Made by a program: the position numbers and the translations under genes. A stretch of 64,000 bases of DNA, from NCBI RefSeq assembly GCF_020510585.1, contig NZ_CP075190.1:434001-498000 (forward strand), written 5' to 3'. Shown in pieces: positions 45,553-55,953 of this stretch (its first letter is position 1; every line of letters begins with the position of its first letter). The stretch comes from Ferribacterium limneticum (GTDB taxonomy: Bacteria > Pseudomonadota > Gammaproteobacteria > Burkholderiales > Rhodocyclaceae). The notes under the pieces are model-generated. The model made no database searches. It was not told the DNA's origin and saw nothing but the letters and a program-made list of their open reading frames with translations.

Positions 45553-46950
45553 GTGGACTTTCTCATCGTTCTGGGCGCCCTGGCGTTCCTGATGTTCGTA
45601 GCCTATCGCGGCTACAGCGTCATCCTGTTTGCACCAATCGCCGCCATGGGCGCCGTGCTTTTCATCGACCCGAACATGGTTGCACCGATGTTTACCGGCC
45701 TCTTCATGGACAAGATGGTCGGCTTCGTGAAGAACTTCTTCCCGGTCTTTTTGCTCGGCGCCGTCTTCGGCAAGGTCATTGAGCTATCCGGCTTCTCGAA
45801 ATCGATCGTCGCCTCGGTGATCAAGATGATCGGCAGCGAGCGCGCCATGCTCTCCATCGTCATCGTCTGCGGGGTGCTGACCTACGGCGGTGTATCACTG
45901 TTCGTCGTTGTCTTCGCCGTCTATCCCTTTGCTGCCGAAATGTTCCGTCAGGGCGGCATTCCCAAGCGCCTGATTCCCGGCACCATCGCGCTCGGCGCCT
46001 TCACCTTCACGATGGACTCCCTGCCCGGCACGCCGCAGATCCAGAACATCATTCCGACCACCTTCTTCAAGACCGACATCTACGCTGCGCCGTGGCTGGG
46101 CATCATCGGCGGCCTGTTCATTTTCGTCGTCGGCATGATCTATCTGGAAAGTTGCCGTCGTCGCGCCGCCAAGGCTGGCGAAGGTTATGGCGAAGGCCAC
46201 ATCAATGAACCGGAAGCGGTTTCCAGCGAAAAGCTCGTCCATCCGGCCATCGCCATCCTGCCGCTGATCATGGTCGGCGTCATGAACAAGGTGTTCACCA
46301 CGGCCATCCCGGTGCTGTATGGCGAGAAGGTTTCCTTCATTCCGGCCGTCATCGGCAAGGCCGCTCCCGTCATCCAGCAAACCAAGGCTGTCGCTGCCAT
46401 CTGGGCGGTCGAAGGCGCTTTGTTGATTGGTATCGCCACCGTTTTCATCTTCGGCTGGAAAATGGTCTTCAGTAAGTTCGGTGAAGGCAGCAAGAGCGCC
46501 ATTGGCGGTGCCCTGCTGGCCACCATGAACACCGCGTCCGAGTACGGTTTCGGTGCCGTGATCGCGGCGCTGCCCGGCTTCCTGGTTGTCGCCAACGCCC
46601 TGAGCGCCATTCCCAACCCGCTGATCAACGAAGCGATCACCGTCACCTCGCTGGCCGGCATCACCGGCTCCGCCTCGGGCGGCATGGGTATCGCGCTGGC
46701 GGCCATGGCCGAAACCTTCATTGCCAACGCCAACGCCGCCGGCATTCCGCTCGAAGTCTTCCACCGCGTTGCCTCGATGGCTTCCGGCGGCATGGACACC
46801 TTGCCGCACAACGGCGCCGTAATCACGCTGCTCGCCGTCACCGGCCTGACCCATCGTCAGTCATACAAGGACATCTTCGCCATCACCTGCATCAAGACCA
46901 TGGCAGTTTTCGTGGTGATCGGGGTGTTCTACGCGACCGGTATTGTTTGA
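45553..46950 (+). CDS. GntP-family permease
   Basis: 465 residues, about 12-13 membrane helices. The GTG start (ribosome site AAGGAGA 4 bp before) begins MDFLIVLGALAFLMFV. GntP-type features: FPVFLLGAVFGKVIE, the glycine-rich TYGGVSLFVVVFAVYPFA, and ASGGMGIALAAMAETF. Members transport gluconate, but also glycerate, 3-hydroxybutyrate and other short organic acids. The neighbouring CoA-transferase suggests a short-chain fatty or hydroxy or keto acid. It is transcribed from the sigma-54 promoter and followed 31 bp later by the CoA-transferase. Confidence 0.9.
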   Translation: MDFLIVLGALAFLMFVAYRGYSVILFAPIAAMGAVLFIDPNMVAPMFTGLFMDKMVGFVKNFFPVFLLGAVFGKVIELSGFSKSIVASVIKMIGSERAMLSIVIVCGVLTYGGVSLFVVVFAVYPFAAEMFRQGGIPKRLIPGTIALGAFTFTMDSLPGTPQIQNIIPTTFFKTDIYAAPWLGIIGGLFIFVVGMIYLESCRRRAAKAGEGYGEGHINEPEAVSSEKLVHPAIAILPLIMVGVMNKVFTTAIPVLYGEKVSFIPAVIGKAAPVIQQTKAVAAIWAVEGALLIGIATVFIFGWKMVFSKFGEGSKSAIGGALLATMNTASEYGFGAVIAALPGFLVVANALSAIPNPLINEAITVTSLAGITGSASGGMGIALAAMAETFIANANAAGIPLEVFHRVASMASGGMDTLPHNGAVITLLAVTGLTHRQSYKDIFAITCIKTMAVFVVIGVFYATGIV

Positions 46951-46981
46951 TAATCCAATAAAAATAAAGAGGAGATAAACC

Positions 46982-48985
46982 ATGGCCTTGTCACGTCACC
47001 CAATGGCTTCGTCGCTGCGTGCTTCCGACACCGGCAAGGTGGTGTCGGCACGCGATGCCGTCCGCCTGATCAAGGATGGCGATACCGTCGCTACCGGCGG
47101 TTTTGTCGGCATCGGCTTTGCCGAAAATATCGCTGTCGCGCTGGAAGCGCTTTTTCTCGAAGGCGAGGAAGCCGATGTGCACGGCCTCGGCCGGCCGCGC
47201 AACCTGACCCTCGTTTACGCGGCCGGGCAGGGCGACGGCAAGGAGCGTGGCCTCAATCACCTCGGTCACGATGGCCTGGTCAGCCGGGTCATCGGCGGCC
47301 ACTGGGGCCTGGTCCCCAAGCTGCAACAACTGGCCGTTTCCAACCGGATCGAAGCCTACAACCTGCCGCAGGGGGTGATCACCCACCTCTTTCGCGACAT
47401 TGCCGCCGGCAAGCCGGGGACGCTGACCCGGGTCGGCCTGGGCACCTTCGTCGATCCGCGTTTCGGCGGCGGCAAGCTCAACGAAATGACGACCAAGGAT
47501 GTCGTCCGCCTGATGGAAATAGACGGCGAGGAGTACCTGTTCTACAAGGCGCTGCCGATCAACATCGGCATCATCCGCGGCACGACGGCCGACCCGGATG
47601 GCAATGTGACGATGGAGAAGGAGGCCTTGACGCTCGAGGCGCAGGCCATCGCCATGGCGGCGCGCAACTCGGGCGGCATTGTCATCGTCCAGGTCGAGCG
47701 CATTGCCGAGCGCGGCACGCTGAACCCGCGCCAGGTCAAGATTCCCGGCATTCTGGTCGATTGCGTCGTGGTCGCCGAAAAGCCGGAGTACCACATGCAG
47801 ACCTTTGCCGAGCCGTACAGCCCGGCTTTTGCTGGCGAGATCAAGGTGCCGCTGTCGGCCATCGCGGCGATGCCGATGAGCGAGCGCAAGATTATCGCCC
47901 GTCGCGCCGCGCTGGAACTGAAAGCCAACGCCGTCGTCAATCTCGGCATCGGCATGCCGGAAGGTGTCGCCAACGTCGCCGCCGAAGAGCAGGTCATCGA
48001 CCTCATGACGCTGACCGCCGAACCCGGCGTCATCGGCGGCGTGCCGGCCGGCGGCCTGAGTTTCGGGGCGGCGACCAATGCCCAGGCGATTATCGACCAG
48101 CCCAGCCAGTTCGATTTCTACGATGGTGGCGGGCTGGATATTGCCTTCCTCGGTCTGGCCCAGGCCGACAAGCAGGGCAACCTCAATGTCTCCAAGTTCG
48201 GGCCGCGGCTGGCTGGGGCGGGCGGCTTCATCAACATTTCGCAGAATGCCAAGAAGGTCGTTTTCGTCGGCACCTTTACCGCCGGCAATCTGGAGGTTGC
48301 GGTCGACGCCGGCAAACTGAGCATTGTCGAGGACGGCAAGGCGGTGAAGTTTGTCGACGAGGTCGAGCATCGCACCTTCAGCGGCCCACAAGCCGCCAAG
48401 TGGGGCAAGACGGTGCTCTACATCACCGAGCGCTGCGTCTTCAAGCTGACCGGCGAAGGGCTGGAGCTGATCGAAATCGCCCCCGGCATCGATCTGCAGA
48501 AGGACATCCTCGACAAGATGGAATTCCAGCCAATCATGCACCACGAACCGAAGCTCATGGATGCGCGGATCTTCACCGACGAGCCGATGAATTTCCGGGC
48601 TGAAATGCTTGAACGGCCGCTGGCCGAGCGACTCACCTACGACCCGGCGCAAAACCTGTTCTTTGTCGATTTCGCCGGGCTCAGCGTGCGCAGCGAAGCG
48701 GATATCAGCCGCATCCTCGAAGCCGTCGAGAGCAAACTGGCGCCGATCGGCCACAAGGTCAACGCCATCGTCAATTACGACCGTTTCTCCATCGTGCCTG
48801 AGCTGGTCGATGAGTACATCGGCGTCGTCAAAGGCATCATGGATCGGCACTACCACGACGTGACGCGCTATACCTCGAGCACTTTCCTGCGCATGAAACT
48901 CGGCGAGGCGCTCGAGAAACAGCGGATTTCGCCGCATCTCTACGAGAGCGCCGACGAGGCCGAGGGACACTTGGCCAAACAATGA
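46982..48985 (+). CDS. Single-chain acyl-CoA:acetate/3-ketoacid CoA-transferase with C-terminal extension
   Basis: 667 residues. N-terminal alpha half (about 20-290) with [16 protein letters not shown] and the segment [19 protein letters not shown]; beta half (about 300-525) with the catalytic glutamate motif [17 protein letters not shown] (Glu near 325). This is the YdiF/propionate CoA-transferase type, normally about 520 residues. An extra domain of about 140 residues follows (from [14 protein letters not shown]), with [20 protein letters not shown] and [15 protein letters not shown]; it looks globular and is not part of the transferase fold. It activates a short acid imported by the adjacent GntP permease, using acetyl-CoA or similar as donor. 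Confidence 0.9.
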   Translation: MALSRHPMASSLRASDTGKVVSARDAVRLIKDGDTVATGGFVGIGFAENIAVALEALFLEGEEADVHGLGRPRNLTLVYAAGQGDGKERGLNHLGHDGLVSRVIGGHWGLVPKLQQLAVSNRIEAYNLPQGVITHLFRDIAAGKPGTLTRVGLGTFVDPRFGGGKLNEMTTKDVVRLMEIDGEEYLFYKALPINIGIIRGTTADPDGNVTMEKEALTLEAQAIAMAARNSGGIVIVQVERIAERGTLNPRQVKIPGILVDCVVVAEKPEYHMQTFAEPYSPAFAGEIKVPLSAIAAMPMSERKIIARRAALELKANAVVNLGIGMPEGVANVAAEEQVIDLMTLTAEPGVIGGVPAGGLSFGAATNAQAIIDQPSQFDFYDGGGLDIAFLGLAQADKQGNLNVSKFGPRLAGAGGFINISQNAKKVVFVGTFTAGNLEVAVDAGKLSIVEDGKAVKFVDEVEHRTFSGPQAAKWGKTVLYITERCVFKLTGEGLELIEIAPGIDLQKDILDKMEFQPIMHHEPKLMDARIFTDEPMNFRAEMLERPLAERLTYDPAQNLFFVDFAGLSVRSEADISRILEAVESKLAPIGHKVNAIVNYDRFSIVPELVDEYIGVVKGIMDRHYHDVTRYTSSTFLRMKLGEALEKQRISPHLYESADEAEGHLAKQ

Positions 48986-49062
48986 TGACCGTAGGGTCAT
49001 TAGGCGTGTGACATCGGCCGCGGTATGATTCGACGATTCCCGCGGTCGACACAGGTTTTGGC

Positions 49063-50196
49063 ATGAACTCCATTTTTTCGGGCCCGCTTGCCGGGCGCAA
49101 GACACGTATTGCGCTGGCTATCGCTGTTTTGGCGGTGGCCGGCGCTGTCTTTTTTTCACGCTCCGATGAATCGAAGCCGGCCGAAGCCGCCAAGGTGGCC
49201 GCTGCCCGCCCGGCCCTGACGGTCAGCCTGACCGCGCCGCAAAAACTTGACTGGCCGCTCGTGCTGCCCGCCAATGGCAACGTCGTCGCTTGGCAGGAGG
49301 CGGTGATCGGCGCCGAGATTGCCAATTACCGGATCACCGAAGTCCGTGTCCAGGTTGGCGACAAGGTCAAAAAGGGCCAGGTTCTGGCCCGCATCGCCAG
49401 CGATACGGTGGCCAGCGAACTGGCCGAGGCGCGGGCGTCGGTGGCCGAACTCGAAGCCAGCGCCGCTGAGGCAAAAGGCAATGCCGAGCGGGCCAGGGAG
49501 CTCAGGGAAAAGGGTTTCTACAGCACCCAGCTCAACACCCAATTCCAGACGGCGCAGAACACGGCGCAGGCTCGCCTGGCCGCCGCGCGCGCCCGGCAGC
49601 AGGGCGCCGACCTGAAAGTCAGCAAGACTGCGGTGCTGGCGCCCGATGACGGCGTGATTTCGGCGCGCAGCGCGACGGTCGGTTCGCTGACCCAGACCGG
49701 GCAGGAGCTGTTTCGTCTGATTCGCGGTGGCCGGCTGGAATGGCGGGCCGAAGTGCCGTCGGCTGATCTCGGCAAGGTCAAGGCCGGGGTCGTGGCCATC
49801 CTCACGGCGCCGGGCGGGGAAACGGTCAAGGGCGCGGTGCGGGCGGTGTCGCCGAGCGTTGATCCGCAAACCCGCAACGGGTTGGTTTATGTCGATCTGC
49901 CGGTGACTTCGGCCGTCCGGGCCGGCATGTTCGCGCGCGGTGAATTTTCTCTGGCGCAAAGCCCGGCGCTGACGCTGCCGCAATCGGCCGTCGTCCTGCG
50001 CGAAGGATTTGGCTATGTTTTCCGGATGGAGGGCGAGGACCGTGTGGCGCAGGCCAAGGTCGCTCTCGGCCGCCGGCTTGGCGAGCGCATCGAAATTCTT
50101 TCCGGGTTGGAACCGGCGGCACGTGTGGTGGCGACGGGGGCTGGCTTTCTGGCCGATGGCGACGTCGTCAAGGTGGTCGACGGAGTTGCAAAATGA
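49063..50196 (+). CDS. RND efflux periplasmic adaptor (membrane fusion protein)
   Basis: 377 residues. N-terminal membrane anchor (about 14-32), then the lipoyl-like and hairpin layout of HlyD/AcrA adaptors: ANGNVVAWQEAVIGAEIANYRITEVRVQVGDKVKKGQVLARI, a coiled-coil hairpin of about 60 residues, then APDDGVISARSATVGSLTQTG. It links the inner-membrane pump with an outer-membrane channel, which is not encoded here. The last codons and the stop lie at the edge of a repeat copy (50188-50222). The substrate class is unknown. Confidence 0.93.
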   Translation: MNSIFSGPLAGRKTRIALAIAVLAVAGAVFFSRSDESKPAEAAKVAAARPALTVSLTAPQKLDWPLVLPANGNVVAWQEAVIGAEIANYRITEVRVQVGDKVKKGQVLARIASDTVASELAEARASVAELEASAAEAKGNAERARELREKGFYSTQLNTQFQTAQNTAQARLAAARARQQGADLKVSKTAVLAPDDGVISARSATVGSLTQTGQELFRLIRGGRLEWRAEVPSADLGKVKAGVVAILTAPGGETVKGAVRAVSPSVDPQTRNGLVYVDLPVTSAVRAGMFARGEFSLAQSPALTLPQSAVVLREGFGYVFRMEGEDRVAQAKVALGRRLGERIEILSGLEPAARVVATGAGFLADGDVVKVVDGVAK

Positions 50197-50222
50197 GCCG
50201 TTTTTTCCGGTTGACCGTGGAA
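50188..50222 (-). repeat. Dispersed 37-bp repeat, copy 12 (over the adaptor stop codon)
   Basis: Minus-strand reading: TTCCACGGTCAACCGG, A6, CGGC, TCATTTTGC. The TGA stop of the adaptor gene (50194-50196) lies inside the second tract. Confidence 0.88.
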
Positions 50223-50254
50223 TTTCGCTTGGTGGCCGCTGAGGGTGTGACGCG

Positions 50255-53200
50255 ATGAATGTTTCGTCGTGGTCGATCCGCAATCCGACGCCGGCCATCC
50301 TGCTCTTCCTGCTCCTCACGCTGGCCGGTGTCATGGGCTTCAAGGCGATGAAGATCCAGCAGTTCATGGACATCGAATTGCCGACGGTGGTGGTCACGGC
50401 CAGCCTGCCCGGCGCGGCGCCAGCCCAGATGGAAACCGAAGTGGCGCGCAAGATCGAGAATTCGGTGGCGACGCTGCAGGGCATCAAGCACATCTACACC
50501 AAGGTGCAGGATGGCACGGCGACAGTGACCGTCGAATTCCGCCTGGAAAAGCCGACCCAGGAAGCGGTCGACGACGTCCGCGATGCCGTCTCGCGCATCC
50601 GTGCCGACCTGCCGGGCGATCTGCGCGACCCGGTGATCAGCAAGATGAACCTGTCCGGCGCCCCGATCCTGACCTACACCGTGGCGTCGAGTCGGATGGA
50701 CGGCGAGGCGCTGTCGTGGTTTGTCGATAACACGGTCAGCAAGGCCATCCTCTCGGCGCGTGGTGTTGGTGCCGTGTCGCGGGTCGGCGGTGTGACGCGC
50801 GAAATCCGCATTGAGCTCGACCCGGCCAGAATGCTCGCCCTCAGCGTCACTGCGGCCGACATCTCGCGCCAGCTCAAGCAGATCCAGCAGGATGCCTCGG
50901 GCGGCCGGGCCGACGTCGGCGGCATCGAGCAGTCGGTGCGCACCATCGCCACCGTCAAGAGTGCCGATGAACTGGGCGGCATGGACATTGTGCTCTCCGA
51001 CGGGCGGCGTATCCGCCTCGATCAGCTGGCGACGATCAGCGATACCGTCGGCGAGCAGCGCACCGAAGCCCTGCTCAACGGCAAGCCGGTCGTCGGCTTC
51101 GAGATCACGCGGAGCAAGGGCGCTGGTGAGGTCGAGGTGGCCGACAGCGTCAAGGTCGTCCTCGACAAACTGAAAGCCGATCATCCCGATATCGAAATCA
51201 CCGAAGCCTTCAACTTCGTCGATCCGGTCATCGAAAACTACGAAGGCTCGATGAAGCTGCTCATCGAAGGCGCGCTGCTCGCCGTGCTGGTCGTCTGGCT
51301 TTTCCTGCGCGATGGCCGGGCCACCTTCGTTTCGGCCGCTGCGCTGCCGCTCTCGGCCATCCCGACTTTCGCCGCGATGTACCTCATGGGATTCACCCTC
51401 AATGTCGTGACCCTGCTCTCGATGTCGCTGGTCGTCGGGATTCTGGTCGATGATGCCATTGTCGAGATCGAGAACATCATGCGCCACCTGCGCATGGGCA
51501 AAACGCCTTACCAGGCGGCCATGGAAGCGGCCGACGAAATCGGTCTGGCGGTCATCGCCACCACCTTCACGCTGATTGCCGTCTTCCTGCCGACGGCCTT
51601 CATGGGCGGCGTCGCCGGCAAATTCTTTGTTCAATTCGGGTGGACCGCAGCCGTCGCAGTCTTTTTCTCGCTCGTCGTCGCCCGCATGCTGACACCGATG
51701 ATGGCCGCCTACATCCTGCGTCCGGTGACGCACGACGAGCCGACGCCGCGCTGGTTGAAATATTACGAAGGCTGGGCCACCTGGTGCCTCAAGCACCGCA
51801 TCCTGACCATGCTAGGCGCCGCCTTCTTCTTCGTCGGCTCCTTCATGCTCGTCCCCCTGTTGCCTACCGGCTTTGTGCCAGCGGACGACGTGTCGCAAAC
51901 CCAGATCTACCTTTCCCTGCCACCCGGAGCGACGCTCAAGGAATCGGTCGCCATTGCCGAGCAGGCCCGCCACATTGCCGAGGCCAACGAGCACGTCAAG
52001 CTGGTCTATACCGCCGTCGGCGGCGGCAAGGCCGGCAGCGATCCATTCGCCGCCTCGGGTGCTGCCGAGGTACGGAAATCGACGCTGACCATCAACCTGA
52101 CGCCGCGCAGCGAGCGTTCGGGCATCAGCAAGCAGGTCATCGAAGACCAGTTGCGCGAGGCGCTCAGCGTCATCCCCGGCGCCCAGATCAAGGTCGGTCT
52201 GGCCTCCGGTAACGCCAAATACGTCCTCGTCCTGGCCAGCGAAAACGGGCCGCTTCTCTCCGAGCACGCCCGTCTCGTCGAGCGCGATCTGCGGACCATT
52301 CCCGGCATCGGCGGCATCACCACGACAGCCAGCCTGGTTCGCCCGGAACTGGTCATTCGCCCCGATTTCGCCCGCATGGCCGACCTCGGCGTGACCTCGG
52401 CTGCGATCGCCGACACCCTGCGCATTGCGACGGCCGGCGACTACGACCAGGGCCTGGCCAAGCTCAATCTTGCCCAGCGCCAGGTGCCCATCGTCGTCAA
52501 ACTGCCGCCAGAAGCGCGCACCGACCTCGCCTTGCTCGAACGCCTGACCGTGCCCGGTAAACATGGCCCGGTCCTGCTCGCCAACGTCGCCACGGTGAGC
52601 ATTGCCGGCGGCCCGGCCGAGATCGACCGCTATGACCGCCTGCGCAACATCAATTTCGAAATCGAGCTCAACGGCCAGCCGCTCGGCGAAGTCGAAGCCG
52701 CGGCGCTCAAGCTGCCCAGCCTGACCAAGCTGCCGCCCGGCATCATCCAGACCACGGTCGGCGACGCCGAGGCGATGGGCGAACTGTTCGCCAGCTTCGC
52801 GCTGGCCATGGCGACCGGCGTGCTCTGCATCTACATCGTGCTCGTCCTGCTCTTCAAGGACTTTGTCCAGCCGGTAACCATCCTGGCAGCGCTCGTGCTT
52901 TCCGTGCCGGGGGCTTTCCTGGCGCTGTTCGTCACCCACACGGCGCTCTCGATGCCATCGATGATCGGCCTCATCATGCTCATGGGCATCGCCACCAAGA
53001 ACTCCATCCTGCTCATCGACTACGTCGTTCTGGCCCGTCGCGAGCATGGCCTGAACCGCTGGGATGCCCTGCTCGACGCCTGCCGCAAGCGGGCCCGGCC
53101 GATCGTCATGACCACTGTCGCCATGGGCGCCGGCATGATGCCGATTGCGCTGGGCATCGGCACCGACCCGAGCTTCCGGGCACCGATGGCCATCGTCGTC

Positions 53201-53317
53201 ATTGGCGGCCTGATTACCTCGACTTTCCTGAGCCTGCTCGTCATCCCTGTCGTGTTTACCTATGTCGACGACCTGATCGGTCTGGTTCGGGCGCGATTGG
53301 GCTGGAAGCCGCACTGA
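50255..53317 (+). CDS. RND efflux pump, inner-membrane permease (HAE1 type)
   Basis: 1020 residues, 12 membrane helices and two large periplasmic loops. The start NVSSWSIRNPTPAILLFLLLTLAGVMGF is typical. The proton-relay pair is in VVGILVDDAIVEIENIMRH (Asp-Asp, about residues 408-409), as in hydrophobe/amphiphile pumps (not the CusA metal type). The second half has SMPSMIGLIMLMGIATKNSILLIDY. With the adaptor upstream it forms a drug or solvent exporter; no regulator or outer-membrane channel gene is adjacent. A possible weak match to the dispersed repeat lies at 51621-51654. Confidence 0.94.
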   Translation: MNVSSWSIRNPTPAILLFLLLTLAGVMGFKAMKIQQFMDIELPTVVVTASLPGAAPAQMETEVARKIENSVATLQGIKHIYTKVQDGTATVTVEFRLEKPTQEAVDDVRDAVSRIRADLPGDLRDPVISKMNLSGAPILTYTVASSRMDGEALSWFVDNTVSKAILSARGVGAVSRVGGVTREIRIELDPARMLALSVTAADISRQLKQIQQDASGGRADVGGIEQSVRTIATVKSADELGGMDIVLSDGRRIRLDQLATISDTVGEQRTEALLNGKPVVGFEITRSKGAGEVEVADSVKVVLDKLKADHPDIEITEAFNFVDPVIENYEGSMKLLIEGALLAVLVVWLFLRDGRATFVSAAALPLSAIPTFAAMYLMGFTLNVVTLLSMSLVVGILVDDAIVEIENIMRHLRMGKTPYQAAMEAADEIGLAVIATTFTLIAVFLPTAFMGGVAGKFFVQFGWTAAVAVFFSLVVARMLTPMMAAYILRPVTHDEPTPRWLKYYEGWATWCLKHRILTMLGAAFFFVGSFMLVPLLPTGFVPADDVSQTQIYLSLPPGATLKESVAIAEQARHIAEANEHVKLVYTAVGGGKAGSDPFAASGAAEVRKSTLTINLTPRSERSGISKQVIEDQLREALSVIPGAQIKVGLASGNAKYVLVLASENGPLLSEHARLVERDLRTIPGIGGITTTASLVRPELVIRPDFARMADLGVTSAAIADTLRIATAGDYDQGLAKLNLAQRQVPIVVKLPPEARTDLALLERLTVPGKHGPVLLANVATVSIAGGPAEIDRYDRLRNINFEIELNGQPLGEVEAAALKLPSLTKLPPGIIQTTVGDAEAMGELFASFALAMATGVLCIYIVLVLLFKDFVQPVTILAALVLSVPGAFLALFVTHTALSMPSMIGLIMLMGIATKNSILLIDYVVLARREHGLNRWDALLDACRKRARPIVMTTVAMGAGMMPIALGIGTDPSFRAPMAIVVIGGLITSTFLSLLVIPVVFTYVDDLIGLVRARLGWKPH

Positions 53318-53427
53318 GCCCAGCCTGCGGAACTTGTCACTCCGGCTATTGACTTTGGTCATAGGCGGGGTGACCATCATGCCCCTTGTTCATCGGGGGA
53401 AGCCGAACCCTTGCGGCCGCTGACTCG

Positions 53428-55953
53428 ATGAAATGGTCAGCACAGGTGCTTGAAATTCAGTACAAAAAATATATCGCATCGTCACCCCGGCCGCTTCTCT
53501 GGCTGATGCTTGTGTTTGGCCTGGCCCTCGTCTGGGCCATGACCTGGTACGAGCTTGAACGCAGCCGGGCGAGTTATCTGCGGGAAGTCGAGAATTCAAC
53601 CCGTTTCCAGGCCCAGGCCTTCGCCGAGAGCGCGACGTCAGCCATCAAGCGCCTCGATGCCATGCTGCTTGACTTGCGTACGCAGTGGGACGGACATCCG
53701 GATCAATTCGCCGGTCAGATCAAACGTCGCCAGCAGTACATGGAAGACATCGCCTTTCAGGTGGCAGTCATCGATGCCGATGGGTGGCTGGCTTATTCCA
53801 ATCTGGCGGTGAGCAGGGATCGCGTCTATCTCGGCGAGCGGGCGCATTTTCGCGCCCATCTGGACGGTGGCGACCGGCTGTTCATCAGCCAGCCGGTCAA
53901 GGGCAAGGTATCCGGCAAATGGTCGATCCAGTTTACCCGGCCGATCCTGATCGACGGACGCTTGCGCGGGGTGCTGGTCGCTTCGGTCAGCCCCGGGGCT
54001 GTTGCTGCCTACAGTGAGAAAATTGCCCAGGGGGCAACCAGCACGGTGGTGGCCGATAGTGGCGAAATCATTGCGCGCGAACCGGATTTCGCCGGCGCCA
54101 TGGGCAAGAAGATTGTCGGCGCACCCTATCTCACGCCCCAGGCACCCCTCTCCGGCAGTTTCAGGCGACAGGCGCAGGTCGATGGCGTCGAGCGGATCTA
54201 CGGCTTTTACCGCTTGCCGGCCTATGGCCTGAGCTTTGTCATTGGCCATGCCGTTGACCAGGTGCTGATGCCTTTCTTCAGTCACCGCCGGGTCGTGCTC
54301 AGTTCGGCTGCCGGGGTCAGCATCGTTTTTGCGGCCTTCATGCTGTTCCTGTTTCGTTCGCTGGCTTTACGCGCCGAAATGGGGAAGCGCCTGCACGATA
54401 GCCAGGCCATGCTGACTTCGGCGGTCGATACCATCGGCGAGGCTTTCGTCATTTACGATCAGGACGACCGTCTGGCTTATTTCAACGAACGCTATCGGCA
54501 GTATTACCTGAGCTCGTCCGATCTGCTGGTCCGCGGAAAAACGTTCGAGGAGATCGTCCGCACGGGTGCAGAACGGGGGCAGTACAAGGAGGCCATCGGC
54601 CGCGTCGACGAATGGATTGCCGAGCGCCTGGCAGCACATCGCAGCGGCAATACCGAGTTTATCCATCAGGTTGATGACGGTCGCTGGTTGCGGGTGCTCG
54701 AGCGCCGGACGCCGGAAGGTTTTACCGTCGGTTTTCGCGTTGACGTGACCGAACTCTATGCTGCAAAGGAGGCGGCAGAGGCGGCCAATCAGGCCAAGAG
54801 CAGCTTCCTGGCCATGATGTCGCATGAAATCCGCACGCCGATGAACGGCATCCTGGGTATGGCGCAACTGTTGCTGATGCCCGGGGTGTCGATTGACGAG
54901 CGCAATGACTACGCGCGCATCATCCTCAATTCCGGACAGACCCTGCTCACCCTGCTTAACGATGTCCTCGACTTGTCGAAGATCGAGGCCGGCAAGCTGG
55001 CCCTGTCCGATGCGGTCTTCGACCCGAAACAGCTGGTTGACGAAACTGTCATGCTTTTTTCCGGCCCGGTCCACGACAAGGAGCTTGAGGTTAGGGCGAA
55101 CTGGCGGGGCGAAGCGGGGGCGCGCTACCGCGCCGACTCGATCCGGCTGCGCCAGATGCTGTCCAATCTGGTCAGTAACGCCGTCAAATTCACGGCGCAA
55201 GGCTTCGTCGATATCGAAGCGACCGAGGTCAGCCGTGACGAGCGCGGGGCGATCCTTGAGTTTTCCGTTCGCGACAGCGGAATCGGCATTTCATCCGGTC
55301 AGCAGTCGCAGCTTTTCAGGCCTTTCTCGCAGGCGGACAGCTCGACTACCCGCGAATTTGGCGGCACCGGCCTCGGCCTGTCCATCGTTCGCCGTCTGGC
55401 CGAAATGATGGGGGGCGACGTCGGTGTCGAGAGCCAGTCCGGGCAGGGCGCCCGCTTCTGGTTCCGGATTCGCGCCGGGATCGTCGGGGCGGGCGAGGAG
55501 CGCCGCCAGGCTCTCCGCGGCAAGACCCAGGAGGCGCTGTTCGAACCGGCATCGCCCAGCCTGCTCGGTCGGGTTTTGGTAGTCGAGGACAATCAGATAA
55601 ACCGGAAAGTGGTCAGCGCCATGCTCCACAAACAGGGCTTCGCCGTCGAGGTAGCCGAGAATGGCCTGGAGGCATTGACCGCCATTTCCAGCGGCCGGCG
55701 CCCGGATCTGATACTGATGGATGTGCAAATGCCGGTCATGGACGGTCTGGAGGCAACCCGCCTGATCCGCGACTGGGAAAATGACAAGGCGCTGCCGCGT
55801 CTGCCCGTCGTGGCGCTCAGTGCGGCGGCGTTCGCCGAAGATCAGCAGCGCTGCTTGGCGGCCGGCATGGACGATTTCCTGGCCAAGCCGATCAATCATG
55901 CCGAGTTGCTGGGCATGATCGGCAAGTGGACGGGGCGTCTTCGGGCTCGTTGA
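53428..55953 (+). CDS. Hybrid sensor histidine kinase (PDC sensor - PAS - HisKA - HATPase - REC)
   Basis: 841 residues from ATG 53428 (a TTG 42 bp upstream would add 14 residues; no good ribosome site supports either). Two helices (about 17-36 and 285-305) bracket a periplasmic PDC/Cache sensor. Then a PAS domain (about 325-440; GEAFVIYDQDDRLAYFNERYRQ), HisKA with MSHEIRTPMNGILG (His near 466), HATPase with DSGIGIS and GTGLGLSIVRRL, and a C-terminal receiver (about 715-840) with VVEDNQINRK and LILMDVQMPVMDG. There is no HPt domain, so phosphate must pass to a separate HPt protein or output. No response regulator is adjacent. The ligand and pathway are unknown. Confidence 0.9.
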   Translation: MKWSAQVLEIQYKKYIASSPRPLLWLMLVFGLALVWAMTWYELERSRASYLREVENSTRFQAQAFAESATSAIKRLDAMLLDLRTQWDGHPDQFAGQIKRRQQYMEDIAFQVAVIDADGWLAYSNLAVSRDRVYLGERAHFRAHLDGGDRLFISQPVKGKVSGKWSIQFTRPILIDGRLRGVLVASVSPGAVAAYSEKIAQGATSTVVADSGEIIAREPDFAGAMGKKIVGAPYLTPQAPLSGSFRRQAQVDGVERIYGFYRLPAYGLSFVIGHAVDQVLMPFFSHRRVVLSSAAGVSIVFAAFMLFLFRSLALRAEMGKRLHDSQAMLTSAVDTIGEAFVIYDQDDRLAYFNERYRQYYLSSSDLLVRGKTFEEIVRTGAERGQYKEAIGRVDEWIAERLAAHRSGNTEFIHQVDDGRWLRVLERRTPEGFTVGFRVDVTELYAAKEAAEAANQAKSSFLAMMSHEIRTPMNGILGMAQLLLMPGVSIDERNDYARIILNSGQTLLTLLNDVLDLSKIEAGKLALSDAVFDPKQLVDETVMLFSGPVHDKELEVRANWRGEAGARYRADSIRLRQMLSNLVSNAVKFTAQGFVDIEATEVSRDERGAILEFSVRDSGIGISSGQQSQLFRPFSQADSSTTREFGGTGLGLSIVRRLAEMMGGDVGVESQSGQGARFWFRIRAGIVGAGEERRQALRGKTQEALFEPASPSLLGRVLVVEDNQINRKVVSAMLHKQGFAVEVAENGLEALTAISSGRRPDLILMDVQMPVMDGLEATRLIRDWENDKALPRLPVVALSAAAFAEDQQRCLAAGMDDFLAKPINHAELLGMIGKWTGRLRAR

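Noticed and set aside
48986..49001. Small palindrome ATGACC-GTAG-GGTCAT after the CoA-transferase stop as a terminator
   Set aside because: Only a 6-bp stem and no T tract; left as an unexplained small palindrome.
46991..49105. 704-codon open frame antisense to the CoA-transferase
   Set aside because: Shadow; no motifs, and the sense gene is well supported.
51621..51654. Possible nineteenth repeat copy inside the RND pump gene
   Set aside because: Minus-strand reading GCTGCGGTCCACCCG, AATTGAAC, AAAGAATTTG keeps the layout, but the encoded segment FFVQFGWTAAVAV is normal for RND pumps, so coincidence is more likely; not counted.
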